Source: Bacteroidales bacterium (GTDB lineage: Bacteria > Bacteroidota > Bacteroidia > Bacteroidales > UBA932). From it: a stretch of 42,731 nt of DNA. The DNA lies in contig VSOK01000022.1 in NCBI GenBank assembly GCA_009774765.1, forward strand, positions 1 to 42,731, given 5' to 3'. The notes beneath the pieces were generated by a model. That model worked only from the letters and a program-made list of their open reading frames with translations, made no database searches and was not told the origin of the DNA. The position numbers and the translations under genes were made by a program. This document shows positions 6,626 through 16,262 of this stretch, piece by piece; position 1 is the first letter of the stretch; the number at the start of each line of letters is the position of its first letter.

Positions 6626-9265
6626 ATGAGAATAAACTCTTTCAAAAGAGCCATATATGCTTTCATTTTAGTGTCCGTCCTGTTTGTTCCGTCATTGGCG
6701 CGTGCCCAGGAACAGCAGACGGACAGCCTTGTGCGTCTCATTGAGGCTAAATCCGCCCAGCTGCTTGAAATCAACGGGCAGAGCTACAGGAAAGTTGTCG
6801 GCACTCCTGCGCGTTTTCTTCACAACAATACTTTTCTCCTGTGCGATACGGCGTTGTGGAATGTTGATACACAGGTGCTGGACGCCTACGGGAATGTGAG
6901 CATAATCCAGGACGGGACCGTTCTCACGAGCGACAAGATGCTGTATTTCATCGACCGTGACCTTGCCCAGTTCAGAGGAAATGTCGTGCAGCTTCAGGAC
7001 CGTGACCGCAATACCCTGAGGACAAGATATCTTGACTACAATACAAAGGACAGTGTCGCAGTCTTTATGAACGGCGGATCGATGAGGGACAAGGACGGGC
7101 AGATCATAGAGAGCCGCAACGGAACTTACGACTCAAAGATACAGAAGTTCACATTTTCTTCAGATGTCAATATGTTCACAGACTCGATATTCGTCAAGAC
7201 AAGCAATCTTGTGTACGAGTCGGAGCTGAATCTCGCCACATTCGGCCGCGGTACGGACGCCTGGCAGGACGACAATATGCTTTCCGCCAATGCCGGATGG
7301 TACGACAGGGGGCGTGAACTGTTCTTTTTCAGGAATGCCGTGCATATAATGACTGATACCCAGGAAGGATGGTGTGACTCTTTGTATTTCCACCGTAATA
7401 CAATGGATGTGGAAATGCTTGGACGGGCGCAGATTACGGATACGACCAGGAATGTCTCGGCTGTCGGGGGACGTATCAGCTATATCGATTCGCTCTCGAA
7501 AGTAACCCTGACACGTGAGCCTGCGGTCATATCCTCTTTTGAGGACAACGGCAGGATCGATACTGTATATTTCGGTGCCGACACTATGATATACCGTACT
7601 GTACGGTATTGTGATATAGATTCTCTGACCCTGGTCAATTCTGAGAAGAGGCTTGCTGACCTGGATGTTGATCCTGTCAGCATATATAGGAGAAAAAGCG
7701 CTGAAGAGGCCGCGCGTGCCGCCGAGGAGGCAGCCAAGAATGATCCTAATTACCGCCCTCCTGTGACGCCCGGCAAATCTTCAGGCAAGACTTCGGACAA
7801 GACTCCAGACAGATCCTCAGACCGGTCAGGTGATAATCCTCCGGTGCAGGAGAAGCTTCCGGACGATACGGACGTTTTGTCTTCAGCCGGTCAGGACAGT
7901 CTTGCGGTAAAGGATATTGTGACGGACAGCCTGTCTGTTTCGGACTCGTTGTCTTTGGCGGACCCTCTGGCAGCGGCGGACTCCTTGGCTGCAGACAATC
8001 AGCTTCCACCCGCTGACTCACTTGCTGTATCGGACACTCTTGCCGTCAAGCAGCTGGATACTACCGAAATAGGATTTCTGACCGCCCTGCGCAATGTCAA
8101 GCTGTACCGTGACAATATGCAGATTGTCTGTGATTCCCTTGAATATTCTGACCTTGATTCCCTTGCAAGGCTTTTCAAGGATCCTATAATCTGGAATGAA
8201 GTCACACAGCAGTATTCTGCGGACAGCATTACAGCCGTAATCAGAGGCCAGGCTATGGAAAAGGCGAGTCTGATGTCGGAGGCGTTCATCCACATACAGG
8301 AGGATGAATCACATTTTGACCAGATCAAGAGTACTGAAATGATTGCCTATTTCAATGAAGAGGGAGGACTGGACAGGTTTGACGCTCTTGGAGGTGCATT
8401 CGCCGTATTCTTCATCAAAGAGCAGGATGTACTGGCTACGGTCAATAAGAAGGAGTCCAAAATGCTGTCTGCGTCTTTCAAGGACGGCAATATGGAAAAA
8501 GTCTATTACTATGACGCAGTGAAAAGCGACGCCTATCCTTTGGCCCAGATGTCACGTGAAGAACAGGTGCTCAAAGGCTTCAGATGGGAGCCGGACAAGC
8601 GTCCGGAGGACAGGTATGCCGTTACTTCATTGGAGCTTAAACCGTTGGAAAGGTCTTTCTACAGCAGGCGTCCGCGTGCCAAATTCACCAATACAGATAT
8701 CTATTTCCCTGGCTATATGTCGGATATATATGTCCAGATTGCAGTGCGTGACTCTTTGGCCAAGGTACGCGCGGAGAGAAGACGGATGGAGGAGGCATTT
8801 GCCGCAAAGGCTGAGGCGGACTCATTGGCTGCCTTGAAGGATTCTTTATCGTATGCCGATTCTTTGTCTGTTGCAGGTGCCGACAGTCTTGCCCTCAAAG
8901 ATTCCATTGCCGTGGCTGACAGCATTTCTCTGGCTGCCGGTGACAGCCTTGCCGTCAATGTGGATAAGGTCCTGACGAAAGAACAGCTCAGGGAAAAGGC
9001 TGCTGCTGAGAGGAAAGCCAAGAAGGAGCAGCGCAGAAAAGAGAAGGAGGAACGCTGGGCACGTCTTGACCAGGCTGATGCGGACAAGGCCGCCGCAAAA
9101 CAGGCGAAAAGAGACGCAAAATTGCGTGAACGTAAGAGAAAGATGTTGGAAGCGGCAGAAAAACAGGCCCGCAAAGATGCTGAAGTGCTGAATAACTATA
9201 TCCGGCGTCTGGAACTCAAGGCCGCCCGAAAAGAAGCCAGTAAGGCAAAGAAGAAAAATAAATAA
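6626..9265 (+). CDS. OstA/LptA-like envelope protein with a repetitive C-terminal extension
   Basis: The 879-residue protein has a Sec signal ending at about ARAQ (residue 28). Residues about 30-350 show OstA/LptA-type beta-jellyroll text, for example NTFLLCDTALWNVDTQ, GNVSIIQDGTVLTSDKMLYF and FRGNVVQLQDRDRNTLRT. A second such segment follows at about 485-700. Between and after them are low-complexity tracts rich in D-S-L-A (about 395-475 and 735-785). The last ~95 residues are a lysine/arginine/alanine-rich predicted coiled coil. The family is linked to lipopolysaccharide transport across the periplasm. The start at 6626 is 8 bp after the SurA-like stop, so it is in the same operon. The charged tail is unusual for a soluble LptA-like protein. 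Confidence 0.85.
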   Translation: MRINSFKRAIYAFILVSVLFVPSLARAQEQQTDSLVRLIEAKSAQLLEINGQSYRKVVGTPARFLHNNTFLLCDTALWNVDTQVLDAYGNVSIIQDGTVLTSDKMLYFIDRDLAQFRGNVVQLQDRDRNTLRTRYLDYNTKDSVAVFMNGGSMRDKDGQIIESRNGTYDSKIQKFTFSSDVNMFTDSIFVKTSNLVYESELNLATFGRGTDAWQDDNMLSANAGWYDRGRELFFFRNAVHIMTDTQEGWCDSLYFHRNTMDVEMLGRAQITDTTRNVSAVGGRISYIDSLSKVTLTREPAVISSFEDNGRIDTVYFGADTMIYRTVRYCDIDSLTLVNSEKRLADLDVDPVSIYRRKSAEEAARAAEEAAKNDPNYRPPVTPGKSSGKTSDKTPDRSSDRSGDNPPVQEKLPDDTDVLSSAGQDSLAVKDIVTDSLSVSDSLSLADPLAAADSLAADNQLPPADSLAVSDTLAVKQLDTTEIGFLTALRNVKLYRDNMQIVCDSLEYSDLDSLARLFKDPIIWNEVTQQYSADSITAVIRGQAMEKASLMSEAFIHIQEDESHFDQIKSTEMIAYFNEEGGLDRFDALGGAFAVFFIKEQDVLATVNKKESKMLSASFKDGNMEKVYYYDAVKSDAYPLAQMSREEQVLKGFRWEPDKRPEDRYAVTSLELKPLERSFYSRRPRAKFTNTDIYFPGYMSDIYVQIAVRDSLAKVRAERRRMEEAFAAKAEADSLAALKDSLSYADSLSVAGADSLALKDSIAVADSISLAAGDSLAVNVDKVLTKEQLREKAAAERKAKKEQRRKEKEERWARLDQADADKAAAKQAKRDAKLRERKRKMLEAAEKQARKDAEVLNNYIRRLELKAARKEASKAKKKNK

Positions 9266-9285
9266 TAATAGTAATACAGGTATCA

Positions 9286-9325
9286 AAAAATCCCCCGAAG
9301 GTCATAAAGTCTTCGGGGGATTTAT
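9286..9325. terminator. Bidirectional terminator between convergent genes
   Basis: Bases 9289-9300 and 9311-9322 form a perfect 12-bp stem (AATCCCCCGAAG and its complement) with a 10-base loop. An A run on the left makes it strongest for the minus-strand beta-galactosidase; the right side is T-rich. It lies between the stop at 9265 (+) and the stop at 9343 (-). Confidence 0.85.
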
Positions 9326-9342
9326 TCTTGTCCGTATAGGAG

Positions 9343-12300
9343 TTACCTCATATCAAATCTGTGGCTCACCGGAGTAATGACGAAGACCGCCTCATAGTCA
9401 CCGTAAGGAAGACGGTATTGCTCGAGCGGCATTCCTCCCCAGCTGTCGATACATCCCAATCCCATCTGCACTTTGTCCACACAGATGTTGGTGCTTCCGT
9501 TTTTCACGAGATCGGCAGGGTGACGGTTGTCTTTTTTCGTACCGTCGTCCAATGTCTCGATGCTGTATTCAAGAGCAGAAGCGGAGAACTCCGCATCGCT
9601 GCTGAAATGTAGTCCGTTTCCACTGACATTCAGGATTTCCCACCATCTCAGTCCGGCTTTTGTCCCGGTCTCCTGAGGTCTTATATAAGGATAGAACTGC
9701 TCTTCAACGCTTTGCCTGTAGAGACCCACCAATGCCGCGTGCTGCCTGTCGTAATAATTCTCGAAAGGCCCCCTTCCATAGAATTCAAGGGTATTGTATG
9801 ATTTCGGCATTTCAAACCTGATTCCGAAACGGAACATTTCAGGAATATCCTTGCGTTCTCCTGCAGTCATCTTCTGAGTGATTTTCAGTGCGCCGGCATT
9901 GTTCACGGCATATTCCATAGTAAGGCCTGCGCCTGTCTCTTCAATCGTATAGGCTGCCCTTACGTATGCCATACCGTCTTCAATGTCATAATTGAGTGAT
10001 TCCAGTCTGAAGGACGGATTTTTCCAGATGGCATATCTGTTCTGAAGTTCTGCACCGAAATCATTGTCAGTACCTGCTCTCCAGAAGTTCGGCCTGATTG
10101 AAGAACCTTTTTCAAGGAGGCATTTCCCGTTGTGGCTGTACAGTGATATGAATCCGTCATTCCTGTTGAATTCGATACGGAAATTCTCTCCTGTCAGGAT
10201 CAGATATCTCCGGTCTGAAGTTGAGAATTCCGGTGAAGGGATAATCTCGTTGGAACGTGAAATGTTTGCAAGTGAAGCGTCATAGCCGTATCCTGTAAGC
10301 GGAATCTGGTTGTATGCCACTGTATATCCTGCAGGAAGCAGCCCTTCTGACTTTTTAAGTCTGAAGCTGATGTTGAGCATCCATTCCTTCTGTGGGCAGA
10401 GTGCCGCAGGGTCATATCCGAGACTGATTTCAGTTGCGGACTGCGGAGCGGCATTGATTTCGTCCACTATTCCTTCCTGTATGGCCTTGCCGTCTGCAAG
10501 AAGCTGCCATTCAAGCCTGTATGAAGAAAGGTCACGGAAGAAATTCTCGTTGTATACAGATATCTTTCCTTTTGCGGAATCCACGAGGGAAGCCCAGATT
10601 GACTGGTAGATATGCTTTACTTCGTATGAATGCGGATTCAATATCCTGTCCGGACTGATGAGGCCGTTGTCGCAGAAATTCTGGTCTTTGTCCACATCAT
10701 ACCTGTTGAAGTCACCCGCATATCCGTATATCTCCTGGCCACGGTCGTTTTTCCAGCGGTTGGACTGGTCTACAAAATCCCAGATGAATCCTCCCTGGTA
10801 TGCCGGATATTTGCGTATGATGTCCCAATACTCCTTGAATCCTCCCTGTGAATTGCCCATCGCGTGTGCATATTCGCACTGGATCAGAGGTTTTGAAGGA
10901 TTGCTTTCGCAATATTCTATACAGCTGTTGTATCTGTAGTACATCGGGCAGTAGATGTCCGTGAAGTCGTTGTTGCCGGCTCTTTCGTATTGTACCGGTC
11001 TGGAAGGGTCCTCGTTTTTTACCCAATTATAGCATTTCTCGAAATTGATTCCGAATCCGGCCTCGTTTCCGAGTGACCAGAATATGATTGAAGGATGGTT
11101 GAAGTTTCTCTGGACATGCCTTTCATTTCTTTCAAGATGTACTTTTTCATATAAAGGAAATTTTGAAAGACTACGCTCCTCATATCCCATTCCGTGTGAT
11201 TCAAGATTGGCCTCTGCCACCACGTAGAGTCCGTATTTGTCACACAGCTCGTACCAGTATGCATCGTCCGGATAATGGCAGGTACGCACGGCGTTGATAT
11301 TCAGCTGTTTCATACGGAGTACATCCTGGAGCATCCTTTCCTTTGATACATAATATCCTCCGTCAGGATCCATTTCGTGCCTGTTCGCTCCCTTGAAGAG
11401 TACAGGCTGTCCGTTCACGAGCACCTGTGCGTTCTTGAGCTCTATCTTTCTGAATCCGACTTTGACCGGAATTACCTCTTCAGCTCCCTTTGCAGAGCTT
11501 GTGGCAGTCAGAGTATAGAGATAAGGCGTCTCGGCTGTCCATTTGGCAGGGGAGTCCACTTCCATAGATACTTTCTGCTGACCTTTCTTTCCTGAAAGTC
11601 TTTCTGTGGCAACAGTGTTGCCGTCCTTGTCGGCAAGTGCCAATGTTACATCACATCCTCCGGTGAGTTCAAGGACTATGTCAAGAGTACCGTTGTCATA
11701 GTCTGCGTCAAGGTCAGGAGTCACTCTGATGTCCTGTATCCTTGTCTTTTCCCTGGCATAAAGGTAGCAGTCACGTGCCACTCCGGAATATCTCATAAAG
11801 TCCTGGTCCTCAAAATAAGTACCGTCGCACCAGCGGAAAGTCTGGAATGCCAGCAGGTTCTTTCCCGGTTTTACATATCTGGTGATATCAAACTCGGCTT
11901 CAAGCTTGCTGTCCTCACTGTAGCCTACGAACTTTCCGTTCACCCACAGGTAGATATTGGATGTCACGCTTCCGAAATGGACGAAAATCTCTTTTCCTGA
12001 CCATCCTGCTGGAACAGTTATTTCCCTGCGATATGAACCCACATGGTTGTTTTCTGAAGGTACTTCCGGCGGATTGTTCTGGAACTGGTATTCCCATGGA
12101 TATCCTATGTTGTTGTACATCGGATCGCCGTATCCGTTCAATTCCCATATTCCAGGGACAGGCATATTGTCCCAGCCTTTGTCATTGAAGTCCGTGCGGA
12201 AGAAATCCATAGGACGCTGTCCGGCGTCCCTTACCCAGTTGAATTTCCATGCTCCGTTGATGGACAAATAGTTTGAAGACAGGTCTTTCACGCCTTCGGC

Positions 12301-12453
12301 TGCTTCATCCGAATCGGCGTAAGCAAAATAGCTTGTGTGCATCGGTGCCCTGTTGACAGCATTGGTTTGCGGGTCAAGCCACTCGTTATGCTGAGCATAC
12401 ATTCCTGTGGCCGCAAGCAGCATAAGCAACAGACAAAATTTTCTTTGTGTCAT
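9343..12453 (-). CDS. Secreted glycoside hydrolase family 2 beta-galactosidase
   Basis: The 1036-residue enzyme has a Sec signal (MTQRKFCLLLMLLAATGMYAQ), unlike cytoplasmic E. coli LacZ, so it should act in the periplasm or at the surface. Domains in order: GH2 sugar-binding N-domain (about 65-235), immunoglobulin-like domain (about 237-335), TIM barrel (about 336-640), a middle beta domain, and the C-terminal small-chain domain (about 760-1030). The acid/base is Glu464 in WSLGNEAGFG and the nucleophile Glu527 in IQCEYAHAMGNS. Other marks are GANRHEMDPDGGY and RTCHYPDD. It would release non-reducing beta-galactose from dietary or host glycans. It is monocistronic, with no susC/D immediately linked in its transcript. 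Confidence 0.93.
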   Translation of the reverse strand: MTQRKFCLLLMLLAATGMYAQHNEWLDPQTNAVNRAPMHTSYFAYADSDEAAEGVKDLSSNYLSINGAWKFNWVRDAGQRPMDFFRTDFNDKGWDNMPVPGIWELNGYGDPMYNNIGYPWEYQFQNNPPEVPSENNHVGSYRREITVPAGWSGKEIFVHFGSVTSNIYLWVNGKFVGYSEDSKLEAEFDITRYVKPGKNLLAFQTFRWCDGTYFEDQDFMRYSGVARDCYLYAREKTRIQDIRVTPDLDADYDNGTLDIVLELTGGCDVTLALADKDGNTVATERLSGKKGQQKVSMEVDSPAKWTAETPYLYTLTATSSAKGAEEVIPVKVGFRKIELKNAQVLVNGQPVLFKGANRHEMDPDGGYYVSKERMLQDVLRMKQLNINAVRTCHYPDDAYWYELCDKYGLYVVAEANLESHGMGYEERSLSKFPLYEKVHLERNERHVQRNFNHPSIIFWSLGNEAGFGINFEKCYNWVKNEDPSRPVQYERAGNNDFTDIYCPMYYRYNSCIEYCESNPSKPLIQCEYAHAMGNSQGGFKEYWDIIRKYPAYQGGFIWDFVDQSNRWKNDRGQEIYGYAGDFNRYDVDKDQNFCDNGLISPDRILNPHSYEVKHIYQSIWASLVDSAKGKISVYNENFFRDLSSYRLEWQLLADGKAIQEGIVDEINAAPQSATEISLGYDPAALCPQKEWMLNISFRLKKSEGLLPAGYTVAYNQIPLTGYGYDASLANISRSNEIIPSPEFSTSDRRYLILTGENFRIEFNRNDGFISLYSHNGKCLLEKGSSIRPNFWRAGTDNDFGAELQNRYAIWKNPSFRLESLNYDIEDGMAYVRAAYTIEETGAGLTMEYAVNNAGALKITQKMTAGERKDIPEMFRFGIRFEMPKSYNTLEFYGRGPFENYYDRQHAALVGLYRQSVEEQFYPYIRPQETGTKAGLRWWEILNVSGNGLHFSSDAEFSASALEYSIETLDDGTKKDNRHPADLVKNGSTNICVDKVQMGLGCIDSWGGMPLEQYRLPYGDYEAVFVITPVSHRFDMR

Positions 12454-12524
12454 ATCTTTGATTATGTGGATAATAAATTTGCCGCAAGTTAATGATAATT
12501 GTTAATATATTATAGTGTGACATC

Positions 12525-12629
12525 GGCACGGATATTGCAATGATTTGCATCGAATAGTTTTTTCATAGGTTAAGTTTTAGGTTAGAATTGCGAACGGCTT
12601 CCGATGTGAATCGAGAGCCGTTCATCTTT
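12525..12629 (-). repeat. Left copy of the 105-bp locus-end element (with hairpin)
   Basis: This sequence recurs in inverted orientation at 36449-36553. Bases 12551-12629 match the other copy at 76 of 79 positions, including an uninterrupted 50-bp block. A further 13 of 14 match at 12525-12538 after a 12-bp unrelated spacer of equal length. Read on the minus strand it starts with a hairpin (12592-12623; stem GAACGGCT/AGCCGTTC, inner CGAT/ATCG), then CTAACCTAAAACTTAACCT and an ATG that opens a tiny frame beginning MKKLF. It lies directly downstream of the left protease/PorV operon. The rest of 12454-12645 holds only the upstream region of the beta-galactosidase; I see no clear promoter there. 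Confidence 0.85.
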
Positions 12630-12645
12630 ATCAATCTTCCCTCAA

Positions 12646-13539
12646 TCAGAAAGAGTATCCCAGACCGACAGAGAATGTGTTTTTCATCGCTCCTGCTGAG
12701 ATAAGATAGGCTGCATCCAGATTGACACCGAAAAATTCGAACCCTAACCCGACGGAGGCGAATGTCGGAAGGACCGTACCGTTTTGTCCGTAATGGTATC
12801 CGGCACGTATGTCAACGATATCCAGGATACTGTATTCTGCCCCTGCAGATGCCATTATGCCTGCACCGAATTGCCAGTCCGCCTCGGCGTTGCATGTAAA
12901 ACCGGCTATGGAATATGCCACTCCCGTCCTCAGCATAGTTGGAATACCATATTTTCCGTTGCCATAGTCCGCCTTATTGCCTATGTTGGAGACTCCGAAA
13001 GCGATATTGACTCCTTTGATGGAATAAATCGCGTGGATGTCAGCGGCGAAAACCGTAGAACCTGCATTGGGGGCAATTTTTGAAAAGGCTACTTTCATAC
13101 CGGCTCCGACAGCAAGTCCGTCAATGATACGATACGAAGCTCCTATGGATAATAAGCCTTCTTTCGGACTGTAGACATTTGATTCAATACCATCTTCTCC
13201 TATGATACCATACTCTTTTTCAATAAGATATTTGCCTGATAACCCTACGGCGACCCGGTCTCCTGTTCTGTAATATATTCCTAAACCCGGTATGCTGTGG
13301 CGGAACACCTCCGGCTGCCATAAAGAATAGGCGGCCTCCGCTTCCATACGTTTTTCTGACAATGCCGCTGCCGCGATGTTCCCGTCAGCGGAGAAGGCTG
13401 ATGCATTTGATGCCACGGAAACAGAACCCATCCCCAATCCTGCGATATCGGTCCCCGTACTCATAAACGGCATCGACTGACCTGCCGATATGATGCAGAA
13501 TAATGATGCGATCAATGAGATTGTATATCTGTGTTTCAT
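12646..13539 (-). CDS. PorV/PorQ-family outer-membrane beta-barrel protein
   Basis: The 297-residue protein has a Sec signal (MKHRYTISLIASLFCIISAGQ). Next comes the family's typical early segment, FMSTGTDIAGLGMGSVSVAS followed by ASAFSADGNIAAAAL, then repeated amphipathic strands. The C-terminus, FSVGLGYSF, ends in phenylalanine as beta-barrels do. PorV and PorQ belong to the type IX secretion system, where PorV hands cargo to the attachment complex. The gene starts 4 bp after the stop of a subtilisin-like protease carrying a T9SS sorting domain, so a dedicated shuttle or outer-membrane partner for that protease is inferred. It may instead be a generic member of this barrel superfamily. Confidence 0.75.
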   Translation of the reverse strand: MKHRYTISLIASLFCIISAGQSMPFMSTGTDIAGLGMGSVSVASNASAFSADGNIAAAALSEKRMEAEAAYSLWQPEVFRHSIPGLGIYYRTGDRVAVGLSGKYLIEKEYGIIGEDGIESNVYSPKEGLLSIGASYRIIDGLAVGAGMKVAFSKIAPNAGSTVFAADIHAIYSIKGVNIAFGVSNIGNKADYGNGKYGIPTMLRTGVAYSIAGFTCNAEADWQFGAGIMASAGAEYSILDIVDIRAGYHYGQNGTVLPTFASVGLGFEFFGVNLDAAYLISAGAMKNTFSVGLGYSF

Positions 13540-13543
13540 AAGA

Positions 13544-16171
13544 TTACAACTTTACAAAGGTTTTTGACGACTTTTTCCCTCCACACATAATCTCCATTTT
13601 ATATATCCCTCCGGCAAATTCTGAGACATCGATTTTCAATGGGGAATAAGGTATGATCTTTTCGTTGCCGGACGCGACAGTATGCCCTGAAGGTGAATAT
13701 ATTTTATAAATGACATCGCTTTCTGCATCTGTGCCTATAAAGATATAATCCTTTGTAGGATTTGGATATATATTGACACTGTTGCTTCTTTCCTGGACAA
13801 CAACCCTGAATGTCTGTGAGACGGAAGATTTCCTTATGTCAGTTGCGGTCACGGTCACATCACATGTGCCGAAATTCATAGTCGTCAGATTGAATCTGCC
13901 TCTTGCGTATGTAAAGTTAAGCACGGACGGCTCGCTCAGTACAATGCTGTACGAAAGCTGTTCGCCGTCATCATCAGCGAAATAGTCTGTCGCATCAAAT
14001 TCCTGAGTTCTGTTGTTCTTTTGAGTGAAGACAAGATTGTCGAACTCCTTGATTATGTATGGCTTATGGTTTTCTAAGATTTCATAGACAGTTCCCGTGC
14101 ATACGGATGCTCCATAAATATCTGTGACGGTCAATTGGGCTTTGTATGTTCCGGACTCTGCATCCGATCCTGTTATTCTGATTTTTGGGGAGTTCATTAT
14201 TGTCGTGTCAAGGACAGCGGCATCTGAACCGGGCTCAAGTTCTATATTGATATAATGGCCATCCGGGTCATAACATTCAAACATAGCTTCTGCCGTCTGA
14301 TGTGGCTTAAGGATTATATTGTTGCCGGTCAGGCTGTTTATGACTGGAGATGTGTTGCTTCCCGTAATAAGGCTTTTGAGTTCCGTCCTGTCAGATCTGT
14401 TTGCGGCAAGGTCACTTGCAACCGCATAGAAATAGTATGTCTGTTCAAATTCGAGTCCGCCTATAGTGCCTGTCATACGCTCGCCCTGCACTTTGTCTCC
14501 GACATGGAAAAGAGCAAACATATCGTTGTCTTCCGGATTTTCAGATGTACCGTAATATATTATAATGGAGTATGGTACATTGTCATCGTCATCTTTAGGT
14601 ACAGTGATGGAAAATGTAACATTATTGGACATAGCGGACAGTTCAAAATCTGTAGGTTTGTCCGGAGGGGTACCTCCGCTGCCGGCGATTGCCATATAGG
14701 CGTTCAGCAGTCCGTTGCCGAGATGGTGGTTCCTGTTGAAGCCTTGAATGTCCGTCACATTGTCAAGAAGCCTTTGTTTGAGGGCGTCAGCTGTAAAGCC
14801 GGGACCTCCGAAATGTGAAATCAGCAGTGCCGCTACTCCAGAAACATGCGGACATGCCATAGATGTTCCTTGCATTCTTCCATATTTGTTGCCCGGTAAT
14901 GTGCTGATAACCTGGTTCCCTTTCTTAGCGTCTCCTCCTGGAGCTGCAATGTCTGTCCATAGACCATAGTTGGAATAATATGCTCTCCTGTAGTCCGCCC
15001 CGACTGATGAGACTGCAACAATGGGGGCATATTCAGCCGGATAGCCGATGCTTGAGTTTTCATTTCCGGCGGCAAACAGGACAAGGCCTCCTGCCATCGG
15101 GCCAACCTGGTTCCCGTTCTCGTCCATTCCTGCATATTTGATAAAGTAATCGACAGCGGCTTTCAATGAGCTTGGAGTACCTGTGGCTTCCTTATATCCC
15201 CAGCTGTTCTGTGAAATTACGGCTCCATGATCAGCTCCCCATTTGATTGCCTCCGCTCCGGAGCCTTGTTCCTCGCCGTCAAAAATCTGGCATGACATAA
15301 GTTTTGCTCCGGGCTTGCCGGCCGCCGCGTCTCCTCCGGCTATTCCGCAGACCCCGATTCCATTGTTGTTTACAGCAGAAATCGTTCCTGCCACATGTGT
15401 CCCGTGGTTATCCGCTGTGACTCTGTAGCCGTTTTTTGCAAAATTGTATCCGAATCTCCTGTCTCCGGTCTGAGACGGATTCTCCCACATATTGCCGGCA
15501 AGGTCTTCGTGAGTGAAATCGATGCCGCCGTCAACTACACTGACTATCACATCAGGACTGCCGGTAGTGTAATTGCGCCATACCGGAACTATATTTATAT
15601 CGCAACCGCTGACAGAACTCGCTGCCGAACCGTCATTTAAATAATGCCATTGGTCCGGCAGTCTCGGGTCGTCAAACAGATAGGATGAAGACCGTACCGG
15701 AGGCTCGTCACAATAAATGGCCTCATTGCTTCCTGTCAGGACAATCCTGCCGGGAACCTCTATTTCAGTCACTCCTGGAAGGTCAAAGGCAGATGCCGCA
15801 GTCCTGGTCGCAACGGTTTCATCATATTCTACGACATACCATCTGTGAAGTCCTTCGGCACGGGTGCGCTCCTCGAATTTTCCGGCATGGGGAAAGAGTC
15901 TTCTGATTGACCTTATGCGTATTGATGACACCGTTTCCGCAAACGATTTTACGGCTACAGGATTTATTTCTCCTCCATCCTTATGCGCATTTTCAATTTC
16001 GTCGACAAGTTCATCCGTGACATTGATGATCATTTGTCCGGGCACGGAATCATCAGAAACATTATAGTCCGAAATTTCTTCTGCAGAGTTTTCCATATAC
16101 ATTTTTCCTTCACATCCGGATAATAATGACAATAGAAAAAACAAAACAGACAATTTATATGACAGCTGCAT
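13544..16171 (-). CDS. Subtilisin-like (S8) protease with a T9SS C-terminal sorting domain
   Basis: The 875-residue protein begins with a lipoprotein-like signal (LSLLSGC, Cys20). A propeptide-like region (about 45-150) contains SIRRLFP and RTRAEGLHRWYVVEY. The S8 domain (about 170-495) has Asp214 in SVVDGG, His256 in NHGTHVAGT, Asn370 in FAAGN and Ser437 in GTSMACPHVSG. Fibronectin- and cadherin-like beta domains (about 505-780) follow. The last ~75 residues form a T9SS type A sorting domain: VNIYPNPTKDYIFIG, then SPSGHTVASG, and FAGGIYKMEI near the end. It should be an exported surface or secreted endopeptidase. A lipobox together with a T9SS domain is unusual. It precedes the PorV-like gene by 4 bp and follows a terminator, so it is at least partly uncoupled from the upstream susCD operon. 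Confidence 0.93.
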   Translation of the reverse strand: MQLSYKLSVLFFLLSLLSGCEGKMYMENSAEEISDYNVSDDSVPGQMIINVTDELVDEIENAHKDGGEINPVAVKSFAETVSSIRIRSIRRLFPHAGKFEERTRAEGLHRWYVVEYDETVATRTAASAFDLPGVTEIEVPGRIVLTGSNEAIYCDEPPVRSSSYLFDDPRLPDQWHYLNDGSAASSVSGCDINIVPVWRNYTTGSPDVIVSVVDGGIDFTHEDLAGNMWENPSQTGDRRFGYNFAKNGYRVTADNHGTHVAGTISAVNNNGIGVCGIAGGDAAAGKPGAKLMSCQIFDGEEQGSGAEAIKWGADHGAVISQNSWGYKEATGTPSSLKAAVDYFIKYAGMDENGNQVGPMAGGLVLFAAGNENSSIGYPAEYAPIVAVSSVGADYRRAYYSNYGLWTDIAAPGGDAKKGNQVISTLPGNKYGRMQGTSMACPHVSGVAALLISHFGGPGFTADALKQRLLDNVTDIQGFNRNHHLGNGLLNAYMAIAGSGGTPPDKPTDFELSAMSNNVTFSITVPKDDDDNVPYSIIIYYGTSENPEDNDMFALFHVGDKVQGERMTGTIGGLEFEQTYYFYAVASDLAANRSDRTELKSLITGSNTSPVINSLTGNNIILKPHQTAEAMFECYDPDGHYINIELEPGSDAAVLDTTIMNSPKIRITGSDAESGTYKAQLTVTDIYGASVCTGTVYEILENHKPYIIKEFDNLVFTQKNNRTQEFDATDYFADDDGEQLSYSIVLSEPSVLNFTYARGRFNLTTMNFGTCDVTVTATDIRKSSVSQTFRVVVQERSNSVNIYPNPTKDYIFIGTDAESDVIYKIYSPSGHTVASGNEKIIPYSPLKIDVSEFAGGIYKMEIMCGGKKSSKTFVKL

Positions 16172-16204
16172 ATTCTATACTTTTAAGTAAACGATCAAGC
16201 CAAG

Positions 16205-16240
16205 AAAAAAGGTTGGAAGCCTCAGCAGGGCCTCCAACCC
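16205..16240 (-). terminator. Intrinsic terminator ending the left susC-susD-Calx operon
   Basis: Bases 16211-16221 and 16229-16239 pair over 11 positions with one A-C mismatch. The stem is followed on the minus strand by a U run (A run at 16205-16210). It lies between the Calx-beta lipoprotein stop (16263) and the S8 protease start (16171). Confidence 0.8.
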
Positions 16241-16262
16241 GAAAATGTCACAATGACCGATA

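Noticed and set aside
9343..12453. Beta-galactosidase as part of a polysaccharide utilisation locus with the left susCD
   Set aside because: It lies beyond the locus-end element and the intervening genes are protease/T9SS related; no glycan-binding or regulator gene links them.
13773..15906. Several plus-strand frames inside the left S8 protease (up to 187 codons)
   Set aside because: They are shadows of a long gene with full catalytic motifs on the other strand.
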